A stretch of DNA of 12,007 nt from Bacillota bacterium (GTDB lineage: Bacteria; Bacillota; Clostridia; TANB77; CAG-465): positions 1-12,007 of the forward strand of contig JAEYPQ010000006.1 in the NCBI GenBank assembly GCA_023410645.1, written 5' to 3'. Positions 1 through 8,260 of the stretch are shown here, one piece after another (within the stretch, counting starts at the first letter, position 1; every line of letters starts with the position of its first letter). The notes under the pieces were generated by a model. It was not told the origin of the DNA. It worked only from the letters and a program-made list of their open reading frames with translations, and searched no databases. The translations under genes were made by a program, and so were the position numbers.

Positions 1-1704
1 AAGGGCATGGACGAGGGCGAGATGGCCTCCTACCTGGCGATACTCACCCAGATCCAGGACGCGGTGCAAGCAGGCGGGGCCGGACCTTCCGGCGGGCTTA
101 CGCCGGAAGAAACGCAGAAGCTGTTCCCCGACCTCAACATCACGGATGTACTGGGCGGGTACACCTCCATTGCCGATTTGTTGAAAGCCAATGCCGGGTC
201 CTTCGAAGGTCTCTCCTCCATGTTCAATGAGGCGCTGCCGCACGAACTCAAGCGCGTGCTGGTGGACCTGGACCTGACCAGCGCATCCGCCGCGTGGGAG
301 CAGTTCAAGACTGATACGTCATCACTGACCACGACGCTGTCCGCCACTATCACCGGGACCGTGCAGCTGACGCCCATTGACACCCAGGCCGCCGCCGATT
401 TCCGCGCGGCGAACCCCGTGTCCCTCGACGGCCAGGTCATGAAGGTCGGCATGGCGGAAGGCGCGGAGCAGACGTTCAAGGACAAGTTCGATGCGGGGCT
501 GCTGGCGCTCTATGATGAGCACGGCGTCCCCATCCCGGTCACGCCGAACGCGGTGGCGCAGATCAAGGCCACCGATCTGGTGCTGGGCACCGATGAAAAC
601 GGTGTGCTGCACGTGCAGGTGCTACCCAAGATCGGCTCCCCGGAAGGCGTTCAGAACGCCGAGGCGGGCCTGAACTCCGTTCCCCAGAACTTCCTGCCCG
701 ACTGGCTCAAATCCAGCACCGCCGACAAGGTCACCTCCATCACCAGCCTCGTGCAGGGTGTGGAGGATCTGGCCGCTGCCGGCGAGGAGTTCAGCGCCCA
801 GCAGGGCAAGTCTGTGGTACTGGAACAGCTCTTTAGCCTCAACTCCACAGAGCTTCAGAACATCGCCACCTACATTACGCAGGCAATGGCGGCGCTCAGC
901 AGTGGTACGCTGGACGCGGGAACCGAAGCGAAGGTGCGGGAGCAGTTGAACGCGCTGCTCACCGTCGTGCGGACCGCGGACGAGTACCTGGGCGTCGGCA
1001 ACGACATCTCCGCCGGGATCGCCCAGGGCCTCACCGCCTACGGCTGGACCGGCGATGCCACGACAGTCGCTTCTTCCATTGAAACAGCGCTGCGCGCCGC
1101 CGCGCAAACCCATTCTCCCTCAGCCATGACGCGCCCGATCGGCATCGACCTGTCGGCGGGTATCGCGTCCGGCATGATGGCGTACGGATTCGGGTCCGCG
1201 GCCGGAGTGACGGCGGTGAAGGCTATTTCGGCATTGAAAACAGAGCTTTCTTCCAGCACCACAAAGCCTATAGGACTCTCCGCAATTGCTGGGCTCGCCC
1301 TTGGTATCCTCAGCGGCCGGAATCTGGTCGTGAACGCCATGAAGATTGTGGCTGAGGCAGCTGTTCGCGCTGCAAAAGCGAAGCTCAAGATTCAGTCCCC
1401 ATCGAAAGTGTTTCGCGACGAAGTTGGCCGGATGATGGTCCGGGGCATCGGCGAGGGCACAATCCTTGAGAGCAAGACCCAGGCGAAGATCATCCAGAAC
1501 GCTGCCCGGTACCTGACTGGCGCAGCACATGCGGGCGTGGGTAGCAGTTCTTCTTATGATAACCGTCGCACGTATCATCAGGATCAGAGCGTTTCAGTTC
1601 AGGTAGACAAGCTTTATGTCCGTGACGAAAAGGACGTGCGCAGCCTCGCCATTGAACTGGCGCAGTTCAACAAGACCCAGTACGCGGGGATGGGCGTCCG
1701 CTAA
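1..1704 (+). CDS. Phage tail tape measure protein, C-terminal part (5' end outside window)
   Basis: The protein sets siphovirus tail length and fills the tail tube. The frame is open from base 1 and the ATG at 7 has no convincing ribosome binding site, so the true start lies upstream; at least 565 residues are visible. The last third carries typical tape-measure signatures: three related glycine/alanine-rich amphipathic segments at roughly residues 331-370, 379-415 and 424-460 (numbered from the ATG at 7), of the form G-x-D-[IL]-S-A-G-I-A-x-G, and two SPS motifs, HSPSA after the first segment and IQSPSKVFRDEVG after the third. The C-terminus (SVQVDKLYVRDEKDVRSLA) matches my recollection of clostridial prophage tape measure proteins. 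Dit follows after a short gap, the normal siphovirus order. A lytic or peptidase domain could exist in the unseen N-terminal part; none is visible here. Confidence 0.85.
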   Translation, partial: KGMDEGEMASYLAILTQIQDAVQAGGAGPSGGLTPEETQKLFPDLNITDVLGGYTSIADLLKANAGSFEGLSSMFNEALPHELKRVLVDLDLTSASAAWEQFKTDTSSLTTTLSATITGTVQLTPIDTQAAADFRAANPVSLDGQVMKVGMAEGAEQTFKDKFDAGLLALYDEHGVPIPVTPNAVAQIKATDLVLGTDENGVLHVQVLPKIGSPEGVQNAEAGLNSVPQNFLPDWLKSSTADKVTSITSLVQGVEDLAAAGEEFSAQQGKSVVLEQLFSLNSTELQNIATYITQAMAALSSGTLDAGTEAKVREQLNALLTVVRTADEYLGVGNDISAGIAQGLTAYGWTGDATTVASSIETALRAAAQTHSPSAMTRPIGIDLSAGIASGMMAYGFGSAAGVTAVKAISALKTELSSSTTKPIGLSAIAGLALGILSGRNLVVNAMKIVAEAAVRAAKAKLKIQSPSKVFRDEVGRMMVRGIGEGTILESKTQAKIIQNAARYLTGAAHAGVGSSSSYDNRRTYHQDQSVSVQVDKLYVRDEKDVRSLAIELAQFNKTQYAGMGVR

Positions 1705-1722
1705 ACGCAAAGCGAGGTGATT

Positions 1723-2424
1723 ATGATGGCCGACTGGTTCGCCTGGAACGGCGTGAAGTGCACCGACTACGGCGTGCATGTGCTGACCCCCCCGGCCATC
1801 TCTCGGCCCAAGGAGCGGGTAACCACGCAGGCGGTGCCCGGTCGCAGCGGTACGCTGACGATCACGGAAGGTGACTGCGTGTACGACGAATTTATCGCCG
1901 CCTGCGAGTGCGTCGCACCGAACCCCGCGTCAATCCCCGCATTCTCCGCGTGGCTGCACGGCCCCGGCGTCGTGATGTTCGGGAACCAACCCACCGGCTA
2001 CTACCAAGCCCGCGTCAGTAACCAGATCGACTTCGGGACGGTGGTGCGCGGGCGCCAGCATAGAAAGTTCAGCGTCAACTTCCGATGCCAGCCGTTCCTG
2101 TATCTACTGAATCTGCCGGATATCGTACTGACCACGCCTGGTCCGGTCGTAAGCCAGGGCACAGTGTTCGCGGAGCCCGTCATCATCGTGGAGGGCACCG
2201 GAGACATCGACCTGACCATCGGCGAGGTGACGCTAGGGATCGCGGGGCTCGTGTCCTCGATCACCATCGACGTGCCTCAGCGGCTGGCATTCCACGACGG
2301 TATTAACCTGACCGGCTCGCTGACCGGGGACGAATGGCCGACGCTACCGGTGGGCACAACGGCCATCTCTTGGACAGGGGGCGTGAGCCGCATCACCATC
2401 ACCCCCAACTGGAGGACGCTCTGA
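1723..2424 (+). CDS. Distal tail protein (Dit), siphovirus-type
   Basis: Dit forms the hexameric hub joining the tail tube to the baseplate or tip in siphoviruses of Gram-positive hosts. The N-terminus has the expected pattern: a short aromatic beta strand (WFAWNGVKCTDYGVHV), then RPKERVTTQAVPGRSGTLT, close to the usual PER-(x)n-IPGRDGxL signature of the Sipho_tail family. The segment HRKFSVNFRCQPFLYLL closes this N-terminal domain, and a beta-rich C-terminal half follows. About 233 aa, a normal size. The Shine-Dalgarno GAGGTGAT at 1714-1721 serves tandem ATGs at 1723 and 1726; either could be used, and I chose the upstream one. The gene lies 18 bases after the tape measure stop, and its own stop overlaps the ATG of the next gene (TGATG at 2422-2426), so the tail genes are probably translationally coupled. 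Confidence 0.9.
   Translation: MMADWFAWNGVKCTDYGVHVLTPPAISRPKERVTTQAVPGRSGTLTITEGDCVYDEFIAACECVAPNPASIPAFSAWLHGPGVVMFGNQPTGYYQARVSNQIDFGTVVRGRQHRKFSVNFRCQPFLYLLNLPDIVLTTPGPVVSQGTVFAEPVIIVEGTGDIDLTIGEVTLGIAGLVSSITIDVPQRLAFHDGINLTGSLTGDEWPTLPVGTTAISWTGGVSRITITPNWRTL
2411..2415 (+). promoter_or_regulatory. Ribosome binding site fixing the tail protein start at 2424
   Basis: GGAGG lies 8 bases before the ATG at 2424, which overlaps the Dit stop codon. This is a near-ideal initiation site, but its frame runs out of register with the large downstream frame after about 8 codons. It is therefore key evidence that the downstream tail gene carries a frameshift. Confidence 0.8.
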
Positions 2425-4300
2425 TGGGCGAGGTGTACATCTATTCCCTAATGCCGAGGACTTCGATACCATGGGTATGTGTGGCGCGCTTTCCCCAACA
2501 TCCTGCGTACATACCGAAGCGAAGAACGACCTCTCGGAGATCCAATTGGAACACCCTATCGATGAGAATAGGCGCTGGACGTTCCTGCAGAACGACTACA
2601 TCCTGAAGTGCGACGTCCCCGTGCGCACCGTGCCGCCCATCACGCCAGAGGGCACATTGGTCACCGCCCACGAGGTCTGGACCATTAAAACTGCCACGAC
2701 GGCGTCCCAGCGGAACCTCTTCTACTATTCCACTGGTAACAAGGTGCGCAAGAAGAACCTGCCGGTGGGGATGAATCTCCCCATCATCTATAAAGGTGAG
2801 GACCGATACAAGGGGATCTTCACAGGACGCAAGAAGTATCGCTACAAAGGTCATTGGCGGTGGAAGGACTACACCTACTACGGCTGGATCGCGAAGACCG
2901 CCATCCAGTACACGCTGACTGAGGATTGGCCGAACGATCCCGCCGCCATCGAGGCGGTCGCACCCGCGTGGATTGTGGCCGATCAGCTCTTTCGCATCTA
3001 CAAGGTGGAACTTCGGGACGACGGCGTGACCGCATATGCCCGGCACATCTTCTACGACCTACTGAACAATCTCACATCGTACCCGGCCGGGCAGACTTCT
3101 TGCGTGGACGCGGTGGACGGCGTTCTGGGGAACAGCCTGGTGCCCACACAATTCTCGGGCTTCACCGACGTCGGCGGCGAGCGGGTGATCGACGGCTGGA
3201 CGCGGGTCAATCCGGTCAGCGCGCTGCTCGACCCTGAGACTGGCGTGGCTACACTGTGGGGCGCGGAGATCGTCCGCGACAACTACGACTTCTTCCTGCT
3301 TCGGGACGCGGGGCTGAACCGCGGGGTGCGCATCGAGCACGCGAAGAACTTGCTGGGCGTTTCCTGCGAGGTGGACGCATCCGACGTGGTCACTCGGATC
3401 GTGCCGGTCGGAAAGGACAAGAGTGGCAAGGATCTTCTGCTGGCGCCAGGCAGCTACAACGTGGACGGCACGGTGTACACAATCGCCGCCGATCAGACTT
3501 GGATCGATAGCTCGCGGGCTGGCCTTTATCCAGAGCCGCATGTGCAGGCGCTCACCTGCTCCGGCGAGTGCAAGGAGACCAAGACGGTCACGAAAACCGC
3601 TGTGCGCATCCGAATGATCCGGGAGGCGCTCACGGCGCTGGCGAATGATGCGGATCTTCCCAAGGTGTCCCTGAAGGTGGAATTCCTATCCCTGGGCGAT
3701 ACAGAGGAATACGCTCAGTACCGGAGCCTCGAGGACGTGTTCCTCTACGACCGGGTTCGGGTGAGTCACCCCGGTATCCAACTTGACATACTGACCGAAG
3801 TCAACCGCGTCGAATTCGACTGCCTGAGCGAGAAGTTCCGGTCCATCGAGCTGGGCTCCGTTCGGCAGGACATGCGAAAGACCGCCGTCGCCTCCTGGCA
3901 ACTTCCCTCAACGATCTCCGGCCGTAAGATCGCCATGGAGAGCATCTCGGCGGCGCAACTGGAGCCGGAATCGGTGGAGGAGATCGACCTCTCCTTAAAC
4001 GGCAGCGTGATCGGCGTCGCGGAGCAGACGGTGGGGATCACGCTCTCCATTGTAGCCTCGCGGGGCGGCGTGCTGACCAAAGATGTGAAAGACACGGTGC
4101 TGACCGCCCATGTCATGCGCGGAGCGACGGACATAACCGATCAGTTCGACGCTTCCCGCTTCATCTGGTCCCGCAAGAGCGCCGACACGCTTGGCGACAT
4201 CACCTGGAACAGCAATCACCGTGGAACCAAATTCATTACCGTCGCCTGCATTGATGTCCCCATGCAGGCGAACTTCACCTGCGAAATCGAGGAGGGTTAG
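2424..4300 (+). CDS. Tail-associated hub protein (Tal / prophage endopeptidase tail family), apparent -1 frameshift near the start
   Basis: Likely a baseplate-hub/tail-tip protein that follows Dit and carries the receptor-binding apparatus; some family members have a peptidase domain. The long frame is open from upstream of its first ATG at 2471 to 4300 (609 aa from 2471), but the best start is the ATG at 2424, which reads MGEVYIYS before diverging. In the other frame the sequence continues NAEDFDTMGMCGALSPTSC. Adding one C to the CCC run at 2446-2448 joins them as MGEVYIYSPNAEDFDTMG, a sensible family N-terminus, giving about 625 aa. A Tyr/Lys/Trp-rich segment at about residues 84-170 interrupts the hub domain. 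The C-terminal ~75 residues (ITDQFDASRFIWSRKS..., ending TCEIEEG) look like the Ig-like domain common at the end of these proteins. No classic protease motif was recognised. Real mutation, sequence error or use of the internal ATG at 2471 remain possible. Confidence 0.85.
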
Positions 4301-4301
4301 C

Positions 4302-4883
4302 ATGGCGGTCATAGCTTCCGGGGAAATCAGCATTGTTGATGCATCGGATATTGCCGGGATCGTCTCGCAAGCTACGCCTCCTGAGAATCCCGCGGATGGC
4401 CAGCTTTGGCGGAACTCCACAACGAACGCGTTGTATGCTTATCGCGCGTCGCTGCCTGGCTGGGAGGTCGTGGTCGACAACCTGAACATCCAGGGCTTGA
4501 TCGGGGCGTTGCAGGCCGGCACGATCAATAACGACGCCTTCACCGATCTGATGGGTGCAGCCGCGGCGCTCACCGATTTCGCTACGGCGGCCTCGCAGAC
4601 CGTGTGGAAGGACATCGCAGCGAATCTGACGTTCGGGGCGCAGGGCTTGACGATCTCCAACAAGGTCGGCGATCTTTGGACGCGCCTTGCGCTGGAGCAG
4701 CTTGAATTCTGGAAGGGCATGGACGCCGCGGCCGTGATGATGGCCGTCTTTGGCGTGCTGAAGACCATTACGTCGCCGACGCTGCAGATCGGGACTTCCT
4801 CTCAATCGCCGAAGCTGCTGCTGGGTGCGGGCATGCTGGAATACCAAGCGGCGACCGGAAACATCACCTGCAGAAAGGCTTAA
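4302..4883 (+). CDS. Phage minor structural / tail appendage protein
   Basis: A 193-aa protein starting at ATG 4302 with GAGGAGGG at 4289-4296, just after the Tal stop. The N-terminal ~55 residues contain PPENPADGQLWRNSTTNALY followed by RASLPGWEVV. This resembles the xPxNPxxGDLWLDTSxNxLxxW...GWExV segment that recurs in tail appendage and fibre proteins of Gram-positive phages, probably as an attachment motif. The middle is alanine-rich and probably helical (around LIGALQAGTINNDAFTDLMG, with further Ala-rich turns). The end is beta-prone: TSPTLQIGTSSQSPKLLLGA and then GNITCRKA. Its place between the hub protein and the DUF859-like protein supports a baseplate or adaptor role. No enzymatic motif was seen. 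The function is inferred from motif and position only. Confidence 0.65.
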   Translation: MAVIASGEISIVDASDIAGIVSQATPPENPADGQLWRNSTTNALYAYRASLPGWEVVVDNLNIQGLIGALQAGTINNDAFTDLMGAAAALTDFATAASQTVWKDIAANLTFGAQGLTISNKVGDLWTRLALEQLEFWKGMDAAAVMMAVFGVLKTITSPTLQIGTSSQSPKLLLGAGMLEYQAATGNITCRKA

Positions 4884-4887
4884 TTTC

Positions 4888-6723
4888 ATGCCGTCAATTA
4901 CGATTACAACCACCACCGGTCCGCGCTGGGGCGATTCGGCGTTCAACTCGTCCACGAGCGAGCTTAAGGTCGGCAAGAGCGGAACCGCGACCTATTACGG
5001 GTATGTCGGGTTCCCTGCACTAAACCCGGCGTGGACGATCACGTCGATTTCGCTCAAGATGAATCGGAACGACGAATACTCGTCCAAGACGCTGCAATTC
5101 GGCAGCAGCACATCGAATTCGTGGACGTCGAAGGGAACGCAGGACTGGAAAGCGGACTTCACCGTTTCCTCTGGCACAGGCACGAAGACGTGGAACCTGA
5201 CGGCGTACAAGGACATCATGCAGGGGTATACCGGGACATGGTATCTGCATGTCCAGCATGGCAGCGGCACAAACAGCTACTGCGAGTTCAATGGCGGGAC
5301 AGGCAGCACTTCTCCGCGTCTGTACATCGTGTACGAGGACTCGTCGGTAACCGTAACGGGCGATCAATTCACCATCGGTGTGCAATCGACCATCACGGTC
5401 GGAACCGCGGGTAGCGGGCTGACGCACAGGCTGTCGTATTCAATCGGGGCGGCGAGCGGCGCGCTCGATGGCGGCGTACAGATCGCGGCCGGCTCGACGG
5501 TCAATTGGACGCCGACCGCGACGCTGGCCAACCAGATCACTGGCGACATGGTGGGCGATGTCACGCTCACATTGGAGAACTACCTGAGCGGGGTCCTCCA
5601 GTCATCGCGCGCGCTGACGTTCCCGATGAACGTGCCGGCGTCCTACGTGCCGATCATCACGTCGGCTCCGTTCACGCTGCAGAATGCCGTGGGCGATACC
5701 ATCGGCGTATATGTTCAAAACCAAAGCTGGACGAAATGCACGATCACAGCTTCGTCGGTCTATGGCGCGACCATCGTGGAGTACCGGCTCACGCTCTGTG
5801 GCGTGACTTATACATCGCCTGCGCCGGGCAACATCATCACAACGGGCGTGCTGACGCAGTACGGCGTGCTGGCGTCCTCGGTCGTAGTGGTCGATTCACG
5901 CGGGCAGACGGCGACGCTGAACAACGCGGCCGCGATGACCGTTTACCAGTACTTCGCTCCGACGATCACGGCGTTCACGCTCCTGCGCTGCGACGCCGGC
6001 GGTGTCGCGTCAAACGTCGGGAACTACATGAAGTACGTCCTGAGCGTGGTTTTCGCGCCGATCAACAACCTCAATACCAGAGGCGGCACGATCAAGTTCA
6101 AGGTGGCGGGCGGTGCGTATGGCGCTCCGGTGGCGCTAAGCACGATCACGGGGTACAGCGCGACCGTGTCCGGCGTCATTGGCGGGGGCGGAATTACTTC
6201 GTCGGGGTATGTCGCGGCGGTGGGCCTGACGGACAAGTACAATAGCGGCTCCGTGCTCACCGAGGCGTCGCTCCCTTCCTCGAAGCTGTGGTTTGACCTG
6301 CATTCCTCCGGCGAGGGCATGGCCATCGGCAAGGCGTCGACCGAGGCGAGCATTTTCGACGTAGGCATTGACTCGAAGTTCCGGGAAGAGGCAACGTTTG
6401 AAAAGACGCCAACGTTTCAAACAGCGCCCGCGTTCGGTCAGCGCGCCGCGACTCTCTTGGCGCTGGGTATCCAAACCGGGACCATTGCGACCACAATGCC
6501 GAACAATACCAGCAAGACAGGGACAGTTTCTTTCCCTGTCCCGTATGCGAGTGCTCCATTGGTCTATCTTTCCTTTTATGGAAGCGCATCGACCTATGAC
6601 CGTCCGTTGAAGTATGTGGTGCAGGCCGTTTCCGAGACGGGCTTCACATGGATGCTCTCATACGCATCAAGCTCCGGTGGCGCCGTCAACATCTACTGGC
6701 TGGCAATAGGCGACTTGGCGTAG
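4888..6723 (+). CDS. DUF859-like phage minor structural protein with C-terminal H-type-lectin-like domain (putative receptor-binding appendage)
   Basis: A 611-aa, beta-rich, Thr/Ser/Gly-rich protein, probably a tail fibre or tip protein contacting the cell surface. It starts at ATG 4888, 4 bases after the previous stop, with GAAAGG at 4873-4878. An N-terminal domain of about 150 residues (SITITTTTGPRWGDSAFNS onward, with SISLKMNRND) resembles a carbohydrate-binding or structural jelly roll. Ig-like repeats follow, then the hallmark LWFDLHSSGEGMAIGKAS...FDVGID, equivalent to the G-x-G-[IM]-[AG]-IGK...FDVG segment of DUF859 proteins. The last ~68 residues (544-611) run TGTVSFPVPYASAPLVYLSF to VNIYWLAIGDLA, the pattern of an H-type lectin domain (FP-x-PF-x-xxP-x-V at the start, W-x-AIG at the end). 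Sugar recognition is an inference. It is the last gene before the lysis cassette. Confidence 0.82.
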   Translation: MPSITITTTTGPRWGDSAFNSSTSELKVGKSGTATYYGYVGFPALNPAWTITSISLKMNRNDEYSSKTLQFGSSTSNSWTSKGTQDWKADFTVSSGTGTKTWNLTAYKDIMQGYTGTWYLHVQHGSGTNSYCEFNGGTGSTSPRLYIVYEDSSVTVTGDQFTIGVQSTITVGTAGSGLTHRLSYSIGAASGALDGGVQIAAGSTVNWTPTATLANQITGDMVGDVTLTLENYLSGVLQSSRALTFPMNVPASYVPIITSAPFTLQNAVGDTIGVYVQNQSWTKCTITASSVYGATIVEYRLTLCGVTYTSPAPGNIITTGVLTQYGVLASSVVVVDSRGQTATLNNAAAMTVYQYFAPTITAFTLLRCDAGGVASNVGNYMKYVLSVVFAPINNLNTRGGTIKFKVAGGAYGAPVALSTITGYSATVSGVIGGGGITSSGYVAAVGLTDKYNSGSVLTEASLPSSKLWFDLHSSGEGMAIGKASTEASIFDVGIDSKFREEATFEKTPTFQTAPAFGQRAATLLALGIQTGTIATTMPNNTSKTGTVSFPVPYASAPLVYLSFYGSASTYDRPLKYVVQAVSETGFTWMLSYASSSGGAVNIYWLAIGDLA

Positions 6724-6766
6724 CGGCTGTCCGGAGACAGGGTTCAAATTCAGGAGCGCTATTTGT

Positions 6767-6794
6767 GCCGGGCCGCCGCATATGACGGCCCGGC
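6767..6794 (+). other. Perfect 9-bp GC-rich inverted repeat (hairpin without T-run)
   Basis: GCCGGGCCG at 6767-6775 is repeated as its reverse complement CGGCCCGGC at 6786-6794 around a 10-base loop. The stem is all G-C pairs, so it should be very stable in RNA. Neither strand has a T-run after it, so it is not a standard intrinsic terminator. It lies 44 bases after the tail gene stop and could protect the 3' end of the tail mRNA, pause RNA polymerase or bind a protein. Confidence 0.7.
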
Positions 6795-6815
6795 GGAAGG
6801 TGCTACGCAATGAAT

Positions 6816-6839
6816 GTGTGCAGTTTACAAGATGCACAC
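6816..6839 (+). other. Perfect 7-bp inverted repeat, possible operator or leader hairpin
   Basis: GTGTGCA at 6816-6822 and TGCACAC at 6833-6839 flank a 10-base spacer containing TTTACA. The dyad is perfect, and its half-sites are about one and a half helical turns apart, as in many operators. It may equally form an RNA hairpin in the leader of the lysis cassette. No regulator can be assigned. Confidence 0.4.
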
Positions 6840-6872
6840 CAGCATTTTAAGCCCAAATAAATCCAATTTCAA

Positions 6873-6894
6873 GCGCCTGGTGGCGCCATTTTTT
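6873..6894 (+). terminator. Probable intrinsic terminator upstream of endolysin
   Basis: GCGCC (6873-6877), loop TGGT, GGCGC (6882-6886), then CA and six Ts (6889-6894). The stem is short but all G-C. It lies between the tail module and the endolysin start, so it could end tail transcripts or act as an attenuator for lysis genes that need antitermination late in infection. Confidence 0.6.
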
Positions 6895-6909
6895 ACGGGG
6901 GTGGATTCC

Positions 6910-7809
6910 ATGAAGTACTCGGAAATTGCACAGGGCGCGCGGGATTGGGCGCTCAAGAAGATCGGTTGCCGGTACAGCCAGGCGCGGCGCACGCAGGAAG
7001 GCATCTTCGACTGCTCGTCGCTCGTCGCGCGCGCGTACAGCGCAATGGGCAAAGCGTGGAAGTACGGCGGGCGCGTGCCGCTGTCCTGCAACGAAGTCTA
7101 TGATGACGATTTTGAGCTTCTCTGGCCGGCGACCTACGCTGAAATCGGGAAGAAGCTGGGCGGCTCATCCGTGATCGCCAAGGCAAACCAGCCGGGCGAC
7201 CTGCAGTTCCTGAACACCATGAAAACCAGCCGGTCGAACAAGATCACCCACGTTACGATGGTGGCGTCCGCATCGAAGATCGTTCATGCTCGCGGTACAG
7301 CTTACGGCGTTCGAATGGACAGCCTTACGCACTACGCTGGGAAGGTGTGCGCGGTGGTCCGGTACAATCCGGCGTGCGATCTGGTCGTTGGCCACAGGGG
7401 CTACCGCACGGCCGCGATGCAGAAGGCGCTCAACGCGAAGGGCGGTGCAGACCTGAATGGCGACGGTGAGTTCGGATTGAAGACGCAGACGGCGGTGAAG
7501 GCGTTCCAGAAGGCAGCGGGCCTGCCTGTGACCGGGAAAGGCGACGCCGCGACACTCTCAGCGCTGGGGCTTACGCCCGCGGTGGATATGCCGACTGAGC
7601 CGGAGCAATCCGCACAGCCGGGCAGCGTCCGTGTCACTGGTGGCGAGGTCAACATCCGCACCGGGCCGGGAACGAATTATGATGTGGTGAAGGCTGTCAA
7701 GAAGGGCGCGCTGCTCGTGCCGGTCGCCATGGATGGCTGGCGTCTGGTTCTTCTGGACGGCGAGGTATGCTGGATCAGTGCGGAATACAGCGAAGAAATC
7801 GACTCATGA
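6910..7809 (+). CDS. Phage endolysin: NlpC/P60 peptidase + peptidoglycan-binding + SH3 domains
   Basis: A 299-aa modular endolysin predicted to cleave cell-wall peptide stems at the end of the phage cycle. The start is ATG 6910, with GGGGGTGG at 6897-6904; the in-frame ATG at 6814 lies before the terminator hairpin and has no good ribosome binding site. The N-terminal NlpC/P60 domain (about 1-150) has the nucleophile in FDCSSLV (Cys35), His114 in ITHVTMV and a third-position candidate His126 in VHARG. A PG_binding_1-like domain at about 158-221 reads GYRTAAMQKALNAKGG onward, with AVKAFQKAAGLPVTG. A bacterial SH3 domain fills about 238-299 (VNIRTGPGTNYDVVKAVKKG, then GEVCWISAEY). No signal peptide is present, so release depends on the holin encoded next, 13 bases downstream. 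Confidence 0.93.
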   Translation: MKYSEIAQGARDWALKKIGCRYSQARRTQEGIFDCSSLVARAYSAMGKAWKYGGRVPLSCNEVYDDDFELLWPATYAEIGKKLGGSSVIAKANQPGDLQFLNTMKTSRSNKITHVTMVASASKIVHARGTAYGVRMDSLTHYAGKVCAVVRYNPACDLVVGHRGYRTAAMQKALNAKGGADLNGDGEFGLKTQTAVKAFQKAAGLPVTGKGDAATLSALGLTPAVDMPTEPEQSAQPGSVRVTGGEVNIRTGPGTNYDVVKAVKKGALLVPVAMDGWRLVLLDGEVCWISAEYSEEIDS

Positions 7810-7822
7810 AGGAGATCGTAAC

Positions 7823-8254
7823 ATGAAGGACACTTTCTTTTCCACGTTGACCGCAGTTGGCGCGGGTGTGGCTTCGACGCTGCTGGGCGGTTGGGACAAG
7901 AGCTTGGAGATCCTGCTCATCTTCATCATCATGGACTACATCACCGGCGTCGCCGCGGCGTTCAAAACTAAGACGCTTAAGTCTTCGGTCGGCTTCGAGG
8001 GCCTGATGAAGAAGGGCGCAATCTTTCTGATTGTCATTCTCGCGGCGCAACTCGACCGGATTACCGGCAACGCGGCGGGTGTTTTTCGCACCGCCACGGC
8101 ATTTTTCTTTATCGCCAACGAGGGCCTGTCCATAGTAGAAAACGTCGGCGAGATGGGCGTCAAGCTGCCTGGATTCATTACGGGTGCGCTAACCAAGCTC
8201 AGAGATGAAAACGGCGACACTCAAAAGAAGGATATGCCAGAAAACCTCAAATAA
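7823..8254 (+). CDS. Phage holin, Phage_holin_4_1 / TcdE-type family
   Basis: A 143-aa small membrane protein that would permeabilise the cell membrane to let the endolysin reach the wall. Start ATG 7823 has GAAGGAG about 9 bases upstream, overlapping the end of the endolysin gene. The family signature is clear: a first hydrophobic segment ending in MDYITGVAAAF (about residues 25-50), then SSVGFEGLMKKGAIFLIVIL as the second membrane region, and a third around RTATAFFFIANEGLSIVENV (about 90-110). The C-terminus is polar and charged (TKLRDENGDTQKKDMPENLK). The size fits the family, which also includes toxin-export holins such as TcdE; here the endolysin neighbour argues for ordinary phage lysis. 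A strong terminator follows 6 bases after the stop. Confidence 0.93.
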   Translation: MKDTFFSTLTAVGAGVASTLLGGWDKSLEILLIFIIMDYITGVAAAFKTKTLKSSVGFEGLMKKGAIFLIVILAAQLDRITGNAAGVFRTATAFFFIANEGLSIVENVGEMGVKLPGFITGALTKLRDENGDTQKKDMPENLK

Positions 8255-8260
8255 CCGTGA

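Noticed and set aside
30..1578. Several long minus-strand frames opposite the tape measure gene
   Set aside because: They are shadows of a GC-rich gene: no ribosome binding sites, no motifs, and the plus-strand protein is clearly identified.
6814..6909. In-frame N-terminal extension of the endolysin from ATG 6814
   Set aside because: It has no ribosome binding site, runs through the dyad and terminator-like hairpin, and adds sequence before a normal NlpC/P60 start; ATG 6910 is better placed.
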